NCBI RefSeq assembly: GCF_002920615.1
Contig: NZ_PQSU01000001.1
Coordinates: 62,001 to 126,000 of the forward strand
Origin: Streptomyces sp. Ru62
GTDB lineage: Bacteria; Actinomycetota; Actinomycetes; Streptomycetales; Streptomycetaceae
DNA: 64,000 nucleotides
Reading direction: 5' to 3'
The notes under the pieces are model-generated. The model did no database searches and was not told the DNA's origin. It worked only from the letters and a program-made list of their open reading frames with translations. The translations under genes were made by a program, and so were the position numbers. Below, in pieces: positions 43,450 through 54,613 of this stretch (position 1 is the first letter of the stretch; each line of letters opens with the position of its first letter).

Positions 43450-43790
43450 CGCGCAACGGCGGCGAACCTTCGCTTCCGGCACGCTCAGCACACTGAAATG
43501 CCGCGGTGCCCGATGACACTGATCCTGTCGCCGGGCGCTGCGGCATGTTGCGTCCCCGCAGCGGGTGCTCCTCGGGAAGCCTGTGGACCGACCCCCCGAC
43601 ACGCGATCCCCCGATAATCGATCCCCGGTCGATACGCGATCCCCCGGTACCCCATGTGCCGGTACTCGATGTGCCGGCCCGGGCGGATCGCTCGACCAGG
43701 GTCACGGAAAGGGTCCGGTCAAGGCGTCGCGCCCGGCACTCCTCCAGGCCATACCCACCTAGGTCGAGCACACAAACCTGACAGGAACCG
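43450..43790. other. gene-free stretch with short direct repeats
   Basis: 341 bases between carD and ispD. ACGCGATCCCCCG occurs at 43601-43613 and 43634-43646 (33-bp period), and ATGTGCCGG occurs twice shortly after. Presumably holds the ispD promoter. Confidence 0.5.
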
Positions 43791-44543
43791 ATGTCTGACG
43801 AATCGCGCCCCACGCCCGCGCAGACCCCCGTCGCCGCCGTGATTCCCGCCGCCGGCCGGGGCGTACGGCTCGGTCCGGGCGCCCCCAAGGCGCTCCGCGC
43901 GCTGAACGGCACACCCATGCTCATCCACGCGGTCCGCGCCCTCGCCGCGTCCCGCCATGTCTCGCTGGTGGTCGTCGTGGCCCCGCCGGACGGCGCTGCC
44001 GAGGTCAAGTCGCTGCTCGACGCGCACGCGCTGCCGGAGAGGACGGACTTCCAGGTCGTCCCCGGCGGCCAGTCCCGTCAGGAGTCGGTCCGCATCGGCC
44101 TGGACGCCCTGCCGCCGCACTACCGGATCGTCCTGGTCCACGACGCGGCCCGGCCGCTCGTCCCGGTCGACACGGTGGACGCGGTCATCGAGGCCGTACG
44201 CGACGGCGCCCCCGCCGTGGTGCCCGCGCTGCCACTGGCCGACACGGTCAAGGAGGTCGCGCCCGCGGCCGTGGCCGGCGACCCGGAGCCGGTCGTCGCC
44301 ACCCCCGAGCGGGCCCGGCTGCGGGCCGTCCAGACCCCGCAGGGCTTCGACCGGGCGACCCTGGTCCGGGCCCACGAGAGCGTCACCGAGAACGTCACCG
44401 ACGACGCGAGCATGGTGGAGCAGCTGGGGCTGCCGGTCGTGGCCGTCCCCGGCCACGAGGAGGCCTTCAAGGTCACCCGCCCCCTCGACCTGATCCTCGC
44501 CGAGGCGGTCCTGGCGCGCAGGAGGCTGACCGATGGCTTCTGA
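43791..44543 (+). CDS. ispD: 2-C-methyl-D-erythritol 4-phosphate cytidylyltransferase
   Basis: 250 residues from the ATG at 43791. The nucleotide-binding loop is [40 protein letters not shown] and [20 protein letters not shown], then [20 protein letters not shown], are conserved in IspD. Third step of the MEP isoprenoid pathway. It overlaps ispF by 11 bases, so they are coupled. Confidence 0.96.
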   Translation: MSDESRPTPAQTPVAAVIPAAGRGVRLGPGAPKALRALNGTPMLIHAVRALAASRHVSLVVVVAPPDGAAEVKSLLDAHALPERTDFQVVPGGQSRQESVRIGLDALPPHYRIVLVHDAARPLVPVDTVDAVIEAVRDGAPAVVPALPLADTVKEVAPAAVAGDPEPVVATPERARLRAVQTPQGFDRATLVRAHESVTENVTDDASMVEQLGLPVVAVPGHEEAFKVTRPLDLILAEAVLARRRLTDGF

Positions 44544-45030
44544 GGCCGGTTCCGTGCTTCCCCAGGTCGGCATCGGCACCGACATCCACGCCTTCGAGGA
44601 GGGCCGCGAGCTGTGGTGCGCGGGCCTGAGGTGGGAGGGCGAGGGACCCGGTCTGGCCGGCCACTCCGACGCCGACGTCGTCGCCCACGCGGCCTGCAAC
44701 GCCCTCTTCTCCGCCGCCGGGCTCGGTGACCTGGGCCAGCACTTCGGCACCGGCCGCCCCGAGTGGTCCGGCGCGTCCGGGGTCACCCTGCTCACCGAGG
44801 CCGCCCGGATCGTGCGCGCGGCGGGCTTCACCATCGGCAACGTCGCCGTCCAGGTGATCGGACCCCGCCCGAAGATCGGCAAGCGGCGCGACGAGGCGCA
44901 GAAGATCCTCTCGGAGGCGGCCGGCGCGCCCGTGTCGGTCTCCGGCGCCACGACCGACGGGCTCGGCTTCCCCGGCCGCGAGGAGGGGCTGATGGCGGTG
45001 GCCACGGCACTCGTGGTGCGCGTGAGCTGA
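44533..45030 (+). CDS. ispF: 2-C-methyl-D-erythritol 2,4-cyclodiphosphate synthase
   Basis: 165 residues from the ATG at 44533. The metal site DxH is in [13 protein letters not shown] and the second histidine in [29 protein letters not shown] and [20 protein letters not shown] complete the fold. It cyclises CDP-ME-2-phosphate in the MEP pathway, immediately after IspD in gene order. Confidence 0.96.
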   Translation: MASEAGSVLPQVGIGTDIHAFEEGRELWCAGLRWEGEGPGLAGHSDADVVAHAACNALFSAAGLGDLGQHFGTGRPEWSGASGVTLLTEAARIVRAAGFTIGNVAVQVIGPRPKIGKRRDEAQKILSEAAGAPVSVSGATTDGLGFPGREEGLMAVATALVVRVS

Positions 45031-45086
45031 CGGCGTGGCAGGGTACCCACACGACCACCAGTGATCGTGTACTCCGGAGGGTGCCC

Positions 45087-45491
45087 ATGTCCGCCGTACT
45101 GTCCGACCGCCTGAAGTCCGTGCTCGACGGCAAGGTGTTCGTCGTCGTCGGCACCGTCCAGCCCGACGGCAGCCCGCAGATGTCCCCGGTCTGGGTGAAG
45201 CGCGACGGCGACGACCTCCTGATCTCCACGACGGTCGACCGCCGCAAGTACCACAACCTGGAGCGCGAGCCCCGGGTGTCGGTCGTCGTCGTGAACCCGG
45301 ACGAGCCCTACGAGTACGCCGAGATCCGCGGCACCGTCGAGACCACGACCGAGGGCGGCCAGGAACTCATCGACGAACTCAGCCGCAAGTACACCGGCAA
45401 GGACTACGCGGACTTCAACCCCGCGTCGGGCCAGGACGCGGAGCGGGTGGTCGTGCGGATCCGGCCGCGGAAGGTCGTGGGACGTTTGTGA
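45087..45491 (+). CDS. PPOX-class F420-dependent oxidoreductase
   Basis: 134 residues from the ATG at 45087 (GGAGGGTG upstream). Split-barrel FMN/F420-binding family: GKVFVVVGTVQPDGSPQMSP then VWVKRDGDDLLISTTVDRRK, YHNLEREPRVSVVVVNPDEP and YEYAEIRGTVETTTEGG. Ends VRIRPRKVVGRL. Streptomyces members mostly use F420; the substrate is unknown. Confidence 0.88.
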   Translation: MSAVLSDRLKSVLDGKVFVVVGTVQPDGSPQMSPVWVKRDGDDLLISTTVDRRKYHNLEREPRVSVVVVNPDEPYEYAEIRGTVETTTEGGQELIDELSRKYTGKDYADFNPASGQDAERVVVRIRPRKVVGRL

Positions 45492-45585
45492 CGGCGGCGG
45501 GGCCTGGCGGGGCGGGCCCGGGCGGTGAGGCGCGTTCCCGGTGGGAAGGCGCATGGCACTGCCCGGCGCCCACTACTCTGGAGTC

Positions 45586-46989
45586 GTGACTATTCGCCTG
45601 TACGACACCAGCGCCCGGCAGATCCGTGACTTCACCCCGCTCAAGCCGGGCTGTGTCTCGATCTACCTCTGTGGCGCCACCGTGCAGGCGGCACCCCACA
45701 TCGGCCACATCCGCTCGGGCCTGAACTTCGACATCATGCGGCGCTGGTTCGCGTACCGCGGCTACGAGGTGACGTTCATCCGCAACGTCACCGACATCGA
45801 CGACAAGATCATCACCAAGAGCCGCGAGCAGAACCGGCCCTGGTGGTCGATCGGGTACGAGAACGAGCGCGCGTTCGACGAGGGCTACACCGCCCTCGGC
45901 TGCCTCCCGCCGACCTACGAGCCCCGCGCCACCGGCCACATCACCGAGATGGTCGAGATGATGCGGGGCCTCATCGAGCGCGGGCACGCCTACGAGGCCG
46001 ACGGCAACGTCTACTTCGACGTACGGTCCTTCCCGCAGTACCTGGAGCTGTCCCGGCAGGAGCTGGACAACCTGCTCCAGCCGTCCGCCGAGGGCGAGAC
46101 CGGCAAGCGGGACCCGCGCGACTTCGCCATGTGGAAGGCGGCGAAGCCGGGCGAGCCGACCTGGCCAACCCCCTGGGGACCCGGCCGCCCCGGCTGGCAC
46201 CTGGAGTGCTCGGCGATGGCCCACAAGTACCTGGGCAGCGCCTTCGACATCCACGGCGGCGGCCTCGACCTGATCTTCCCGCACCACGAGAACGAGATCG
46301 CCCAGGCCAAGGCCTACGGCGACGACTTCGCCCGGTACTGGGTGCACAACGCCTGGGTGACCATGGCCGGCGACAAGATGTCCAAGTCGCTCGGCAACAG
46401 CGTCCTGGTCAGTGAGATGGTCAAGCAGTGGCGGCCCGTCGTGCTGCGCTACTACCTGGGCACCCCGCACTACCGCTCGATGATCGAGTACAGCGAGGAG
46501 TCCCTGCGCGAGGCCGAGTCCGCGTTCGGGCGGATCGAGGGCTTCGTGCAGCGGGTCACCGAGCTGGCCGGGAAGACGGTCGAGCCGGCCGCCGAGGTCC
46601 CGCCCGCCTTCGCCGAGGCGATGGACGACGACCTGGGCGTCCCGCAGGCCCTCGCCGTCGTGCACACCACCGTCCGGCAGGGCAACAGCGCGCTGGCCGC
46701 CGACGACAAGGAGGCCGCCGTCGCCCGGCTCGCCGAGGTGCGGGCCATGCTCGGCGTCCTCGGCCTCGACCCGCTCGACCCGCACTGGGCCGGCGAGGGC
46801 GGCGACCGGGGCGAGGACCTGAACGGCGTGGTCGACAGCCTCGTGCGCCTCGTCCTCGACCAGCGCGAGTCCGCCCGCGCCCGCAAGGACTGGGCCACCG
46901 CCGACGCCATCCGCGACCAGCTCGGCCAGGCCGGGCTGGCCATCGAGGACAGCCCGCAGGGCCCGCGCTGGAGCCTCGGTCCGCGCTAG
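45586..46989 (+). CDS. cysS: cysteinyl-tRNA synthetase
   Basis: 467 residues from the GTG at 45586 (CTGGAG upstream). Class I signatures: HIGH-type APHIGHIRSGLNFDIMRRW and KMSKS in GDKMSKSLGNSVLV. Zinc ligands include the cysteine in SIYLCGATVQ, LECSAMAHKYLG and FPHHENEIAQAKAYG. Charges tRNA-Cys. It is followed by a strong terminator. Confidence 0.97.
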   Translation: MTIRLYDTSARQIRDFTPLKPGCVSIYLCGATVQAAPHIGHIRSGLNFDIMRRWFAYRGYEVTFIRNVTDIDDKIITKSREQNRPWWSIGYENERAFDEGYTALGCLPPTYEPRATGHITEMVEMMRGLIERGHAYEADGNVYFDVRSFPQYLELSRQELDNLLQPSAEGETGKRDPRDFAMWKAAKPGEPTWPTPWGPGRPGWHLECSAMAHKYLGSAFDIHGGGLDLIFPHHENEIAQAKAYGDDFARYWVHNAWVTMAGDKMSKSLGNSVLVSEMVKQWRPVVLRYYLGTPHYRSMIEYSEESLREAESAFGRIEGFVQRVTELAGKTVEPAAEVPPAFAEAMDDDLGVPQALAVVHTTVRQGNSALAADDKEAAVARLAEVRAMLGVLGLDPLDPHWAGEGGDRGEDLNGVVDSLVRLVLDQRESARARKDWATADAIRDQLGQAGLAIEDSPQGPRWSLGPR

Positions 46990-47006
46990 CCCCCCGCTTG
47001 ATCGAT

Positions 47007-47034
47007 TGTGCCGCCCGGCCCTCCGGGCGGCACA
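47007..47034 (+). terminator. terminator after cysS
   Basis: TGTGCCGCCCGG and CCGGGCGGCACA pair perfectly around a CCCT loop, 18 bases past the cysS stop. Confidence 0.75.
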
Positions 47035-47078
47035 CTGCATAAGACGTACGTACGAAAGCTCACGAAGACAGGTAGGTC

Positions 47079-48020
47079 ATGGCCGCGAACAACCGTCGCA
47101 TGTCCGGCAAGAAGGGCGCGCAGGTCGGCAGTGGCGGCCAGCGGCGCCGGGGCCTGGAGGGCAAGGGGCCGACCCCGCCCGCCGAGATGCGCAAGGGGCA
47201 CGCCAAGCAGCGTGCCGCGGCGGCCAAGGCCCGCCGCGCGCAGGGCCGCACACAGCAGCGCCGGGGCGGCGGCAGGTCCACCTCCGAGCTGGTGGTGGGC
47301 CGCAACCCGGTCGTCGAGGCGCTCCGCGAGGGCGTCCCGGCCTCCACCCTGTACGTCCAGCAGTTCATCGACAACGACGAGCGCGTCCGCGAGGCCCTCC
47401 AGCTCGCCGCCGAGCGCGGGGGCATCAACCTCATGGAGGCCCCGCGTCCCGAGCTGGACCGCATGACGAACGGCCTCAACCACCAGGGCCTGGTCCTCCA
47501 GGTCCCGCCGTACGAGTACGCGCACCCGGAGGACCTGCTCGGCGCCGCCGCCGACGAGGGGGAGGACCCGCTGGTCGTGGCCCTGGACGGGGTCACCGAC
47601 CCGCGCAACCTCGGCGCCGTCGTCCGTTCCGTCTCCGCCTTCGGCGGCCACGGCGTGGTCGTGCCCGAGCGCCGCTCGGCCGGCATGACCGCCGGCGCCT
47701 GGAAGACCTCCGCCGGTACGGCCGCCCGTACGCCGGTCGCCCGCGCCACCAATCTCACCCGGACACTGGAGGCATACAAGAAGGCCGGCCTCACGGTGGT
47801 CGGTCTGGCGGCGGACGGCGAGGTCGAACTCGGTGACCTGGAGGCCCTTCAGGGCCCGGTCGCCATCGTGGTCGGCAGCGAGGGCAAGGGCCTGTCCCGT
47901 CTGGTCGGCGAGACCTGCGACTTCCGTGTCCGCATCCCGATGCCGGGCGGCGCCGAGTCGCTCAACGCGGGTGTGGCGGCCGGGATCGTGCTGTACGAGG
48001 CCGCACGCCGACGGAGCTGA
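47079..48020 (+). CDS. rlmB: 23S rRNA 2'-O-methyltransferase (TrmH/RlmB family)
   Basis: 313 residues. A basic, disordered N-terminus of about 65 residues ([20 protein letters not shown]) precedes the substrate-binding domain ([20 protein letters not shown]). The SPOUT motifs are [37 protein letters not shown] and [20 protein letters not shown], the trefoil knot. RlmB methylates a G in 23S rRNA; some actinobacterial relatives act at the thiostrepton site instead. Confidence 0.92.
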   Translation: MAANNRRMSGKKGAQVGSGGQRRRGLEGKGPTPPAEMRKGHAKQRAAAAKARRAQGRTQQRRGGGRSTSELVVGRNPVVEALREGVPASTLYVQQFIDNDERVREALQLAAERGGINLMEAPRPELDRMTNGLNHQGLVLQVPPYEYAHPEDLLGAAADEGEDPLVVALDGVTDPRNLGAVVRSVSAFGGHGVVVPERRSAGMTAGAWKTSAGTAARTPVARATNLTRTLEAYKKAGLTVVGLAADGEVELGDLEALQGPVAIVVGSEGKGLSRLVGETCDFRVRIPMPGGAESLNAGVAAGIVLYEAARRRS

Positions 48021-48170
48021 ACACCCGTCCGGGCGGGTCTGAACACCCGTCCGGAAATTCACCGTCACGGGGGAATTCTGGCGGCCGTATGGCGCTCGGG
48101 GCCGCTTTGACGGGGTCCGGACACATCCGGGCGGTCAAAGCAGTGTCCTAACGCCACGTCACTCGGTTAG

Positions 48171-49841
48171 ATGAGTGTGGACACCAGAACACCCCGCACA
48201 CCCACGGGGGACCGTTCGTCGGGATTCGACGACGCTCCCGCGCTGAGCATGGTGAAGGTGCCGAGCGATCCGGCGCAGGTCATCGTCAATCACGCCAGCT
48301 TCCGCGTGCAGCTGGGCGCGGCGGCCAGGCGCACCCAATCCCCGCGGATCGCCCGGCATCTGAGCGCCGCCCAGGACACCGCCCGGATGCCCGTCGTGGG
48401 CACGGCGGGCCGGGCCGGCGCCACCGGCCGCCGCCGCCCCGTCGTGTGGAGCGGCAGGTCCGCCCCCGACGACACCGGCGCCCACCGGCTCCTCCAGGCC
48501 GTGCGGGGCAGCAGCGTCCGCCACGCCGACGAGCCCGAGGCCGGCGCCACCCAGGTCATCCCGCGCGTCCAGACGGGCTACGCCGACACCTACGACGAAC
48601 GCGACCTGACCGTCGAGACCCCCGTCGTCGGCCACCAGCGCACCGCCCCCGACGCCGGCGGCACCCGCCTCCTGCCGCACATGCGCACGGTCACCGGCGC
48701 CTACGACGACCCCGCCTACCCCGACGACCACGAGCCGTACGACACCTACCCGGCCGACACCGACCCCGACGCCGACGCCCCGCGCCGCGGCAAGCGCCAG
48801 GGCGACGACCCGGCCCGGCACGCCTACTACCCCGGCCGCCGGCTCAACCTGGGCGTCGTCCTCCTCCCACTGCGCATCTTCCTCGGCTTCATCTCCATCT
48901 ACGCCGGCATGGGCAAGCTGTGCGACCCCGTCTACTTCGACGGCGGCAAGCGCGGCTCCATGGTCACGTGGCTCAACACGCTGCACCCCTGGGACGTCGC
49001 CGAGCCGCTGCGCCAGTTCGCCCTGCACCACCCGGTCGGCTCCGGCCTGGTCATCGCCTTCCTCCAGGTCGTCGTCGGCGTCCTGACGATCCTGGGCTGC
49101 TGGCAGCGCGTCGCCGCGGTCGTCGGCGCGATGCTCTCCGCCGCGCTGATCGTCACCGTGAGCTGGAAGACCGTCCCGGTCTACGACGCCCCGGACATCA
49201 TCTACCTCGCCGCCTGGTCCCCGCTGATCATCGCCGGCGCCCCCGTCTACTCGGTGGACGGCCGTCTCGCGGGGGGTGCCTGGCGACGCCTCGGCCCCCG
49301 CGCCGACATCTGGGAGCTGCGGCGCCACGTCCTGCGCCGCGGTGCGCTGATCACGGCCGTGACGGTCGGTCTGACCCTGTTCATCGGCTCCCTGCTGGGC
49401 GGTGCGGTCCGCGACTCCAGCCGCGTGGTCGTCCCCGGCCCCGGCGAGGCGCCCCGCAACCAGCTCCCCGGCTCCCCGCTCCCGGAGGAGCCCGGCACAC
49501 GGCACAAGAAGAGCCCGGCGGCGTCCAGCTCCCCGACGGGCGGCGCCACGGCCGGCGCGAGCCCCTCGGGGACGGCGACGACCCCGGGCACGAGCCGGGC
49601 CACCTCCGGCGGCACCACCCCGACCCAGACCCAGACCCAGGGCACCACGGGCCAGGTCCCGCCCCGCCGGACGTCCCCGACGACGGGTGGCGCCCCCAGC
49701 ACGACGGCGGGCCCGACGAGCACGGGCGGCGGCGGCACGAGCACCGGTGGCTCGACGACGACGGGCGGCGGCACGTCCTCGGGCGGCGGCAGCACGTCCA
49801 CGGGCGGCCAGCCGGGCCTGGTGGGCGGCCTGCTGGGCTGA
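48171..49841 (+). CDS. DoxX-family membrane protein with long linkers
   Basis: 556 residues. About 220 N-terminal residues are acidic and disordered. A DoxX four-helix core follows at about 225-410: VVLLPLRIFLGFISIYAGMG, HPVGSGLVIAFLQVVVGVLT, VAAVVGAMLSAALIVTVSWK and IYLAAWSPLIIAGAPVYSVD. One more hydrophobic segment is ALITAVTVGLTLFIGSLLGG. The last 125 residues are Thr/Ser/Gly/Pro low complexity, probably extracytoplasmic. Role unknown, perhaps redox or quinone linked. Confidence 0.85.
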   Translation: MSVDTRTPRTPTGDRSSGFDDAPALSMVKVPSDPAQVIVNHASFRVQLGAAARRTQSPRIARHLSAAQDTARMPVVGTAGRAGATGRRRPVVWSGRSAPDDTGAHRLLQAVRGSSVRHADEPEAGATQVIPRVQTGYADTYDERDLTVETPVVGHQRTAPDAGGTRLLPHMRTVTGAYDDPAYPDDHEPYDTYPADTDPDADAPRRGKRQGDDPARHAYYPGRRLNLGVVLLPLRIFLGFISIYAGMGKLCDPVYFDGGKRGSMVTWLNTLHPWDVAEPLRQFALHHPVGSGLVIAFLQVVVGVLTILGCWQRVAAVVGAMLSAALIVTVSWKTVPVYDAPDIIYLAAWSPLIIAGAPVYSVDGRLAGGAWRRLGPRADIWELRRHVLRRGALITAVTVGLTLFIGSLLGGAVRDSSRVVVPGPGEAPRNQLPGSPLPEEPGTRHKKSPAASSSPTGGATAGASPSGTATTPGTSRATSGGTTPTQTQTQGTTGQVPPRRTSPTTGGAPSTTAGPTSTGGGGTSTGGSTTTGGGTSSGGGSTSTGGQPGLVGGLLG

Positions 49842-49858
49842 CGGGACGCAACAGGAGA

Positions 49859-49888
49859 GGGCCCCGTACCGGGAGAGGTACGGGGCCC
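49859..49888. terminator. terminator between DoxX gene and nucleotidyltransferase
   Basis: GGGCCCCGTACC and GGTACGGGGCCC form a perfect 12-bp stem with GGGAGA loop, followed by TTCTCG. Placed between convergent genes. Confidence 0.8.
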
Positions 49889-49943
49889 TTCTCGATCTCG
49901 GTGACTCGGGGCCTGTGGGCCCGCGCGGCGGCCCGCGGAGCTG

Positions 49944-50675
49944 TCAGCGGCCGAGCGCCGCCAGTTCCTTGGCCGCCTCCGTCAGGTCCTTCGCGGTGTC
50001 GATGGCCCGCCAGTACGCCCCCTGCGGAATGGGGAACCCGGCCAGCTTCCTCTCCCGGGCCAGCCGGGGGAACGTGGTCCGCTCGTGGTCCCCGCGCTCG
50101 GGCAGCAGGGAGGCGAACTCCGGCGAGAACACATAGACACCCGCGTTGATCTCGAACGTCGACGGCGGTGCCTCGATGAAGTCGGTGATGTGCCCGAAGC
50201 CGTCGGTCTTCACGGCGCCCCACGGGATCCGCGGCCGGGCGAGCGCCAGCGTGGCCACGGCGTCCCGCTCGGTGTGGAAGTCGGCCATGTCCCGCAGGGA
50301 GAACCGCGTCCAGATGTCACCGTTCGTGGCGTACCAGGACCGGTCGGGGTGGGGCAGACGGGCCGCGGCGTACCGCAGGCCGCCGCCGCGGCCGAGGGGC
50401 TCGCTCTCCACGACGGTGGTGACGGAGACGGGAAGGTCGGCCGAGTCCAGCCACTTCTCCAGGACGTCGGCGAGGTGGCCGCAGGAGACCACGACGTCCG
50501 TCACACCTTCCTCGGCCAGCCAGGTCAGCTGGTGGCCGATGATCGGAGTGCCCGTGCCGGGGATCTCGACCATCGGCTTGGGCCGGTCGTCGGTGTACGG
50601 ACGCAGCCGGGAGCCCTGGCCACCGGCCAGGACCACGGCTTGAGTGGGGCGCGACGCGGCGTTCGGATGGGTCAT
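49944..50675 (-). CDS. NDP-sugar nucleotidyltransferase
   Basis: 243 residues from the ATG at 50675. The signature AVVLAGGQGSRLRPYTDDRP then KPMVEIPGTGTPIIGHQL is that of glucose-1-phosphate thymidylyl/mannose-1-phosphate guanylyl-type enzymes. The metal aspartate is in WYATNGDIWTRF. The lack of a C-terminal left-handed beta-helix fits a short, single-domain enzyme. Sugar and nucleotide specificity cannot be told. Confidence 0.9.
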   Translation of the reverse strand: MTHPNAASRPTQAVVLAGGQGSRLRPYTDDRPKPMVEIPGTGTPIIGHQLTWLAEEGVTDVVVSCGHLADVLEKWLDSADLPVSVTTVVESEPLGRGGGLRYAAARLPHPDRSWYATNGDIWTRFSLRDMADFHTERDAVATLALARPRIPWGAVKTDGFGHITDFIEAPPSTFEINAGVYVFSPEFASLLPERGDHERTTFPRLARERKLAGFPIPQGAYWRAIDTAKDLTEAAKELAALGR

Positions 50676-50776
50676 GACCGCACTGTACGTGGCGCCCCAC
50701 CGCTGTCCACCGGGGGCAACGCGCTCCTTGGGGAGCCGTTACCCGGTTCACACCGGGAGCCGGCTGCCGGCGGTGC

Positions 50777-51238
50777 TCAGCTGTGCGCGGCCAGGACGCC
50801 CGAGGCGAAGGCCGTGTCGCACACCGGGCGGGCGTAGGACTGGGCGCGCGGGGCGCCGTAGATGTGCACCGCGGCCCTGCCGAGGGCGCGGGCGATGGAG
50901 GAGCAGTGCCGGGCCAGCGAGGGGCGGCCGTTGACGGCCTGCTGGAGGTGGGTGAGGACCACGCCCGGGTTCTTGTGCTGCAGCTCGGCCATCAGCTGGT
51001 CGCGGAGCACGTCCTGCGGGGCGCGGGTGACCTTCTTGGCGGAGACCTCCGCCGACGACACGTCGGAGGCGGCCAGCACCGAGCTGGAGGGGCTCCCCGT
51101 CCAGTTGACCCGGGTGACCGCAAGGGTCCCGGAGAGCACCAGGACGACGGGCAGGACGAGGGCGAGAGTGCGGCCGATCCGGCGGGCAGGGCCGCCCCGG
51201 TGGCCGCGTCGTGTCTGTGGGGTGGTGGAGTGCTTCAC
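50777..51238 (-). CDS. secreted or membrane-anchored hypothetical protein
   Basis: 153 residues from a GTG at 51238. A basic N-terminus (RRGHRGGPARRIGRTLALVL) leads into one hydrophobic segment (ALVLPVVLVLSGTLAVTRVN). The outside part has two cysteines (LARHCSSIARAL, ARPVCDTAFAS). No domain recognised; it keeps company with msiK in Streptomyces from memory. Confidence 0.7.
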   Translation of the reverse strand: MKHSTTPQTRRGHRGGPARRIGRTLALVLPVVLVLSGTLAVTRVNWTGSPSSSVLAASDVSSAEVSAKKVTRAPQDVLRDQLMAELQHKNPGVVLTHLQQAVNGRPSLARHCSSIARALGRAAVHIYGAPRAQSYARPVCDTAFASGVLAAHS

Positions 51239-51383
51239 GCGTGTGAGGGTAGCGCCCAGTGATGATTTGGAGACATTCGGTCACTCTTATGGGGGATGAG
51301 AAGGCGCTGATTTCTGGGTAAGGCGTTGACGAAGCACCCCACGACAAGATCCACGACGGGGCCGGGTGACCCGACCCCGACGC

Positions 51384-51418
51384 GAAGGGCCCCGCACGCC
51401 GAGCGCGCGGGGCCCTTC
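51384..51418 (-). terminator. terminator after msiK
   Basis: GAAGGGCCCCGC and GCGGGGCCCTTC pair perfectly around an 11-base loop, 15 bases beyond the msiK stop on the minus strand. Confidence 0.8.
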
Positions 51419-51433
51419 CGATGCCGTCGGCCG

Positions 51434-52570
<1,137 letters not shown>

Positions 52571-52645
52571 GGTGAATGGGCCCCCTTCTACCGGCAGGAA
52601 CGTGCCGGACGATCCGTTGTAGGAAGGTGGTTGGTGTAGTCCACG

Positions 52646-52684
52646 CGAGTGAACTGGGTCAGGACGGTACCTGGCGTTCACTCG
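52646..52684. promoter_or_regulatory. inverted repeat in the msiK promoter region
   Basis: CGAGTGAAC at 52646-52654 and its exact reverse complement at 52676-52684 enclose an inner CAGG/CCTG repeat. It lies 76-114 bases upstream of the msiK start. Candidate operator. Confidence 0.45.
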
Positions 52685-52777
52685 ATCTGTCAGTAGCCCG
52701 ACCCGTGTGAACTTCGCGGAAATTTTCGACGGGGCGGCCCCGAGACCTGGGTACACTGCACGGGCACCCAGGTGCAC

Positions 52778-52851
52778 GCCTCCTTAGCTCAGCTGGTCAG
52801 AGCGCCGCTCTTGTAAAGCGAAGGTCGTCGGTTCGAATCCGACAGGGGGCT
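52778..52851 (+). tRNA. tRNA-Thr (anticodon TGT)
   Basis: A 74-nt cloverleaf. The acceptor stem is GCCTCCT with AGGGGGC (one G-U), the D-arm GCTC/GAGC. The anticodon loop is CTTGTAA with TGT at 52812-52814, and the T-arm GTCGG-TTCGAAT-CCGAC. The discriminator is T and CCA is not encoded. It reads threonine ACA codons. Confidence 0.95.
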
Positions 52852-52924
52852 CTTCCACCACCAGGCTGACCTGGGGTTCCCCCCGGCGCCGCGGAGGGAA
52901 AAGGTCCGGCGGTACTGTCCTGGC

Positions 52925-54601
52925 GTGGGATCCATCGCGCTGTCCGGCACCGACGACCTCTCCCTCCCCGCGTCTCTGCAGGAGGCCGTGGAGCACGGTG
53001 AGGTGTTCACGCGTGCCTGGGTGGTCGAGCTGATCCTGGACCTTCTCGGGTACACCGCGGACAAGGACCTCTGCGATCTGAGGCTCGTGGAGCCGGCCTG
53101 CGGTGGCGGCGCGTTCCTGACCGTGATCTCGTCCCGTATCAGCGCGTCGTGCCGTGCGCACGGGCGCCCTGTCGTCGACGCGGTCGACGCCGTCCGCGCC
53201 TTCGACCTGCTGGGCCGGAACGTGGAGCGGAGCCGGGCGCTGGTCACGGAAACGCTGCGGGAACAGGGCTGGGACCCCGAGGACGCGCGGAAGGTCGCCA
53301 CGGCGTGGGTGGAGCAGGGCGACTACCTGCTTCAGCCCGACGCCGGGCACCGCGCCGACTACGTCGTCGGCAACCCCCCGTACATCCGGCTCGAGGACGT
53401 GCCCGACGACCGGATGGCCGCCTACCGCCGGGCCTGCTCCACGATGGGCGGCCGGGCCGACGTCTACGTCGGCTTCTACGAGGTGGCCCTGCGCAGCCTG
53501 AACCGAGACGGCCGGCTGGGCTTCATCTGCGCCGACCGCTGGATGCGCAACCAGTACGGACGACGGCTGCGGCAACTGGTGACCCGGCACTTCAGCATGG
53601 ACCTCGCCCTCGTGATGCACGATGTCGACGCCTTCGACGACCAGGTCGCGGCCTACCCCGCGGTCACCCTTCTCTCGAACAGGCCGCAGGGCGAGGCGGT
53701 CGCCGCGGACACGAACCGGTCCTTCGGAGCGGAACAGGCGCGGGAGTTCGCCGACTGGTACCTGAAGGGCGAGCCGCCGACGGTCGCCACGGCTTCGTAC
53801 CAGGCCGCTCGCATGCCCCACTGGTTCCCGGAGGAGGATTCCTGGCCGGCCGCCTCGCCGGCGAGGCTCGCGGTCCTGGAGGACCTCACCGAGCGCTTCC
53901 GGCTCCTGGAGGACGCCGAGACCGGGACCAGGGTGGGGATCGGCATCGCCACCGGCGCGGACAAGGTCTTCCTCACCAGGGACAGGGATCTGGTGGAGGA
54001 GGATCGCCTGCTGCCCATGGCCATGGTGCGCGACACCACCAGCGGCACGATCGACTGGGACGGCACGTACCTGGTGAACCCCTGGACGGCCGCCGGCGAC
54101 CTGGTCGACCTCGAGGCGTTTCCGCGTCTCGCCGCCTACTTCGAGAAGCACGCTGAGACCCTGCGCAAACGCTACGTCGCGGTCAGGCAGCCTCATCGCT
54201 GGTACAAGACCATCGACAAGGTCGACCACCACCTCACCCGTCGTCAGAAGCTGCTGTTCCCGGACATGAAGCTGAGGATCCATCCGGTCCTCGACGAAGG
54301 TGGCCTGTACCCTCACCACAACCTGTACTTCATCGTCTCGGACGTCTGGGACATGCGCGTACTCGGTGGCCTGCTGCTGTCCAAGGTCGCGGAGGCATTC
54401 GTGGAGGCGTACGCGGTCAAGATGCGAGGGGGGACTCTCCGCTTCCAGGCGCAGTACCTCCGGAAGATCCGCGTACCGGACCCGGCGGCGATCAGCGAGA
54501 GCGACCGGGTCGCTCTCGCCGAAGCGTTCGACAAGCGGGATGTGGAGGCTGCCACCGAGGCCGCTCTGCGTGTCTACGGCCTCGCCGGGCTGCCTGACTA
54601 G
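52925..54601 (+). CDS. N6-adenine DNA methyltransferase of a PaeR7I/XhoI-type system
   Basis: 558 residues from a GTG at 52925. TACTGT at 52913-52918 lies 6 bases before the GTG and there is no ribosome site, so a leaderless transcript is likely. SAM-binding motif LVEPACGGGAFLTVISSRIS and catalytic NPPY in YVVGNPPYIRLEDV define a gamma-type N6-adenine methyltransferase. GRADVYVGFYEVALRSLNRD and GRLGFICADRWMRNQYGRRL follow. The C-terminal half is the target-recognition part. The adjacent XhoI-family nuclease suggests methylation of the A in CTCGAG. It carries two CTCGAG sites of its own (53390 and 54110). Confidence 0.9.
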   Translation: MGSIALSGTDDLSLPASLQEAVEHGEVFTRAWVVELILDLLGYTADKDLCDLRLVEPACGGGAFLTVISSRISASCRAHGRPVVDAVDAVRAFDLLGRNVERSRALVTETLREQGWDPEDARKVATAWVEQGDYLLQPDAGHRADYVVGNPPYIRLEDVPDDRMAAYRRACSTMGGRADVYVGFYEVALRSLNRDGRLGFICADRWMRNQYGRRLRQLVTRHFSMDLALVMHDVDAFDDQVAAYPAVTLLSNRPQGEAVAADTNRSFGAEQAREFADWYLKGEPPTVATASYQAARMPHWFPEEDSWPAASPARLAVLEDLTERFRLLEDAETGTRVGIGIATGADKVFLTRDRDLVEEDRLLPMAMVRDTTSGTIDWDGTYLVNPWTAAGDLVDLEAFPRLAAYFEKHAETLRKRYVAVRQPHRWYKTIDKVDHHLTRRQKLLFPDMKLRIHPVLDEGGLYPHHNLYFIVSDVWDMRVLGGLLLSKVAEAFVEAYAVKMRGGTLRFQAQYLRKIRVPDPAAISESDRVALAEAFDKRDVEAATEAALRVYGLAGLPD

Positions 54602-54613
54602 GAGGAACGAATC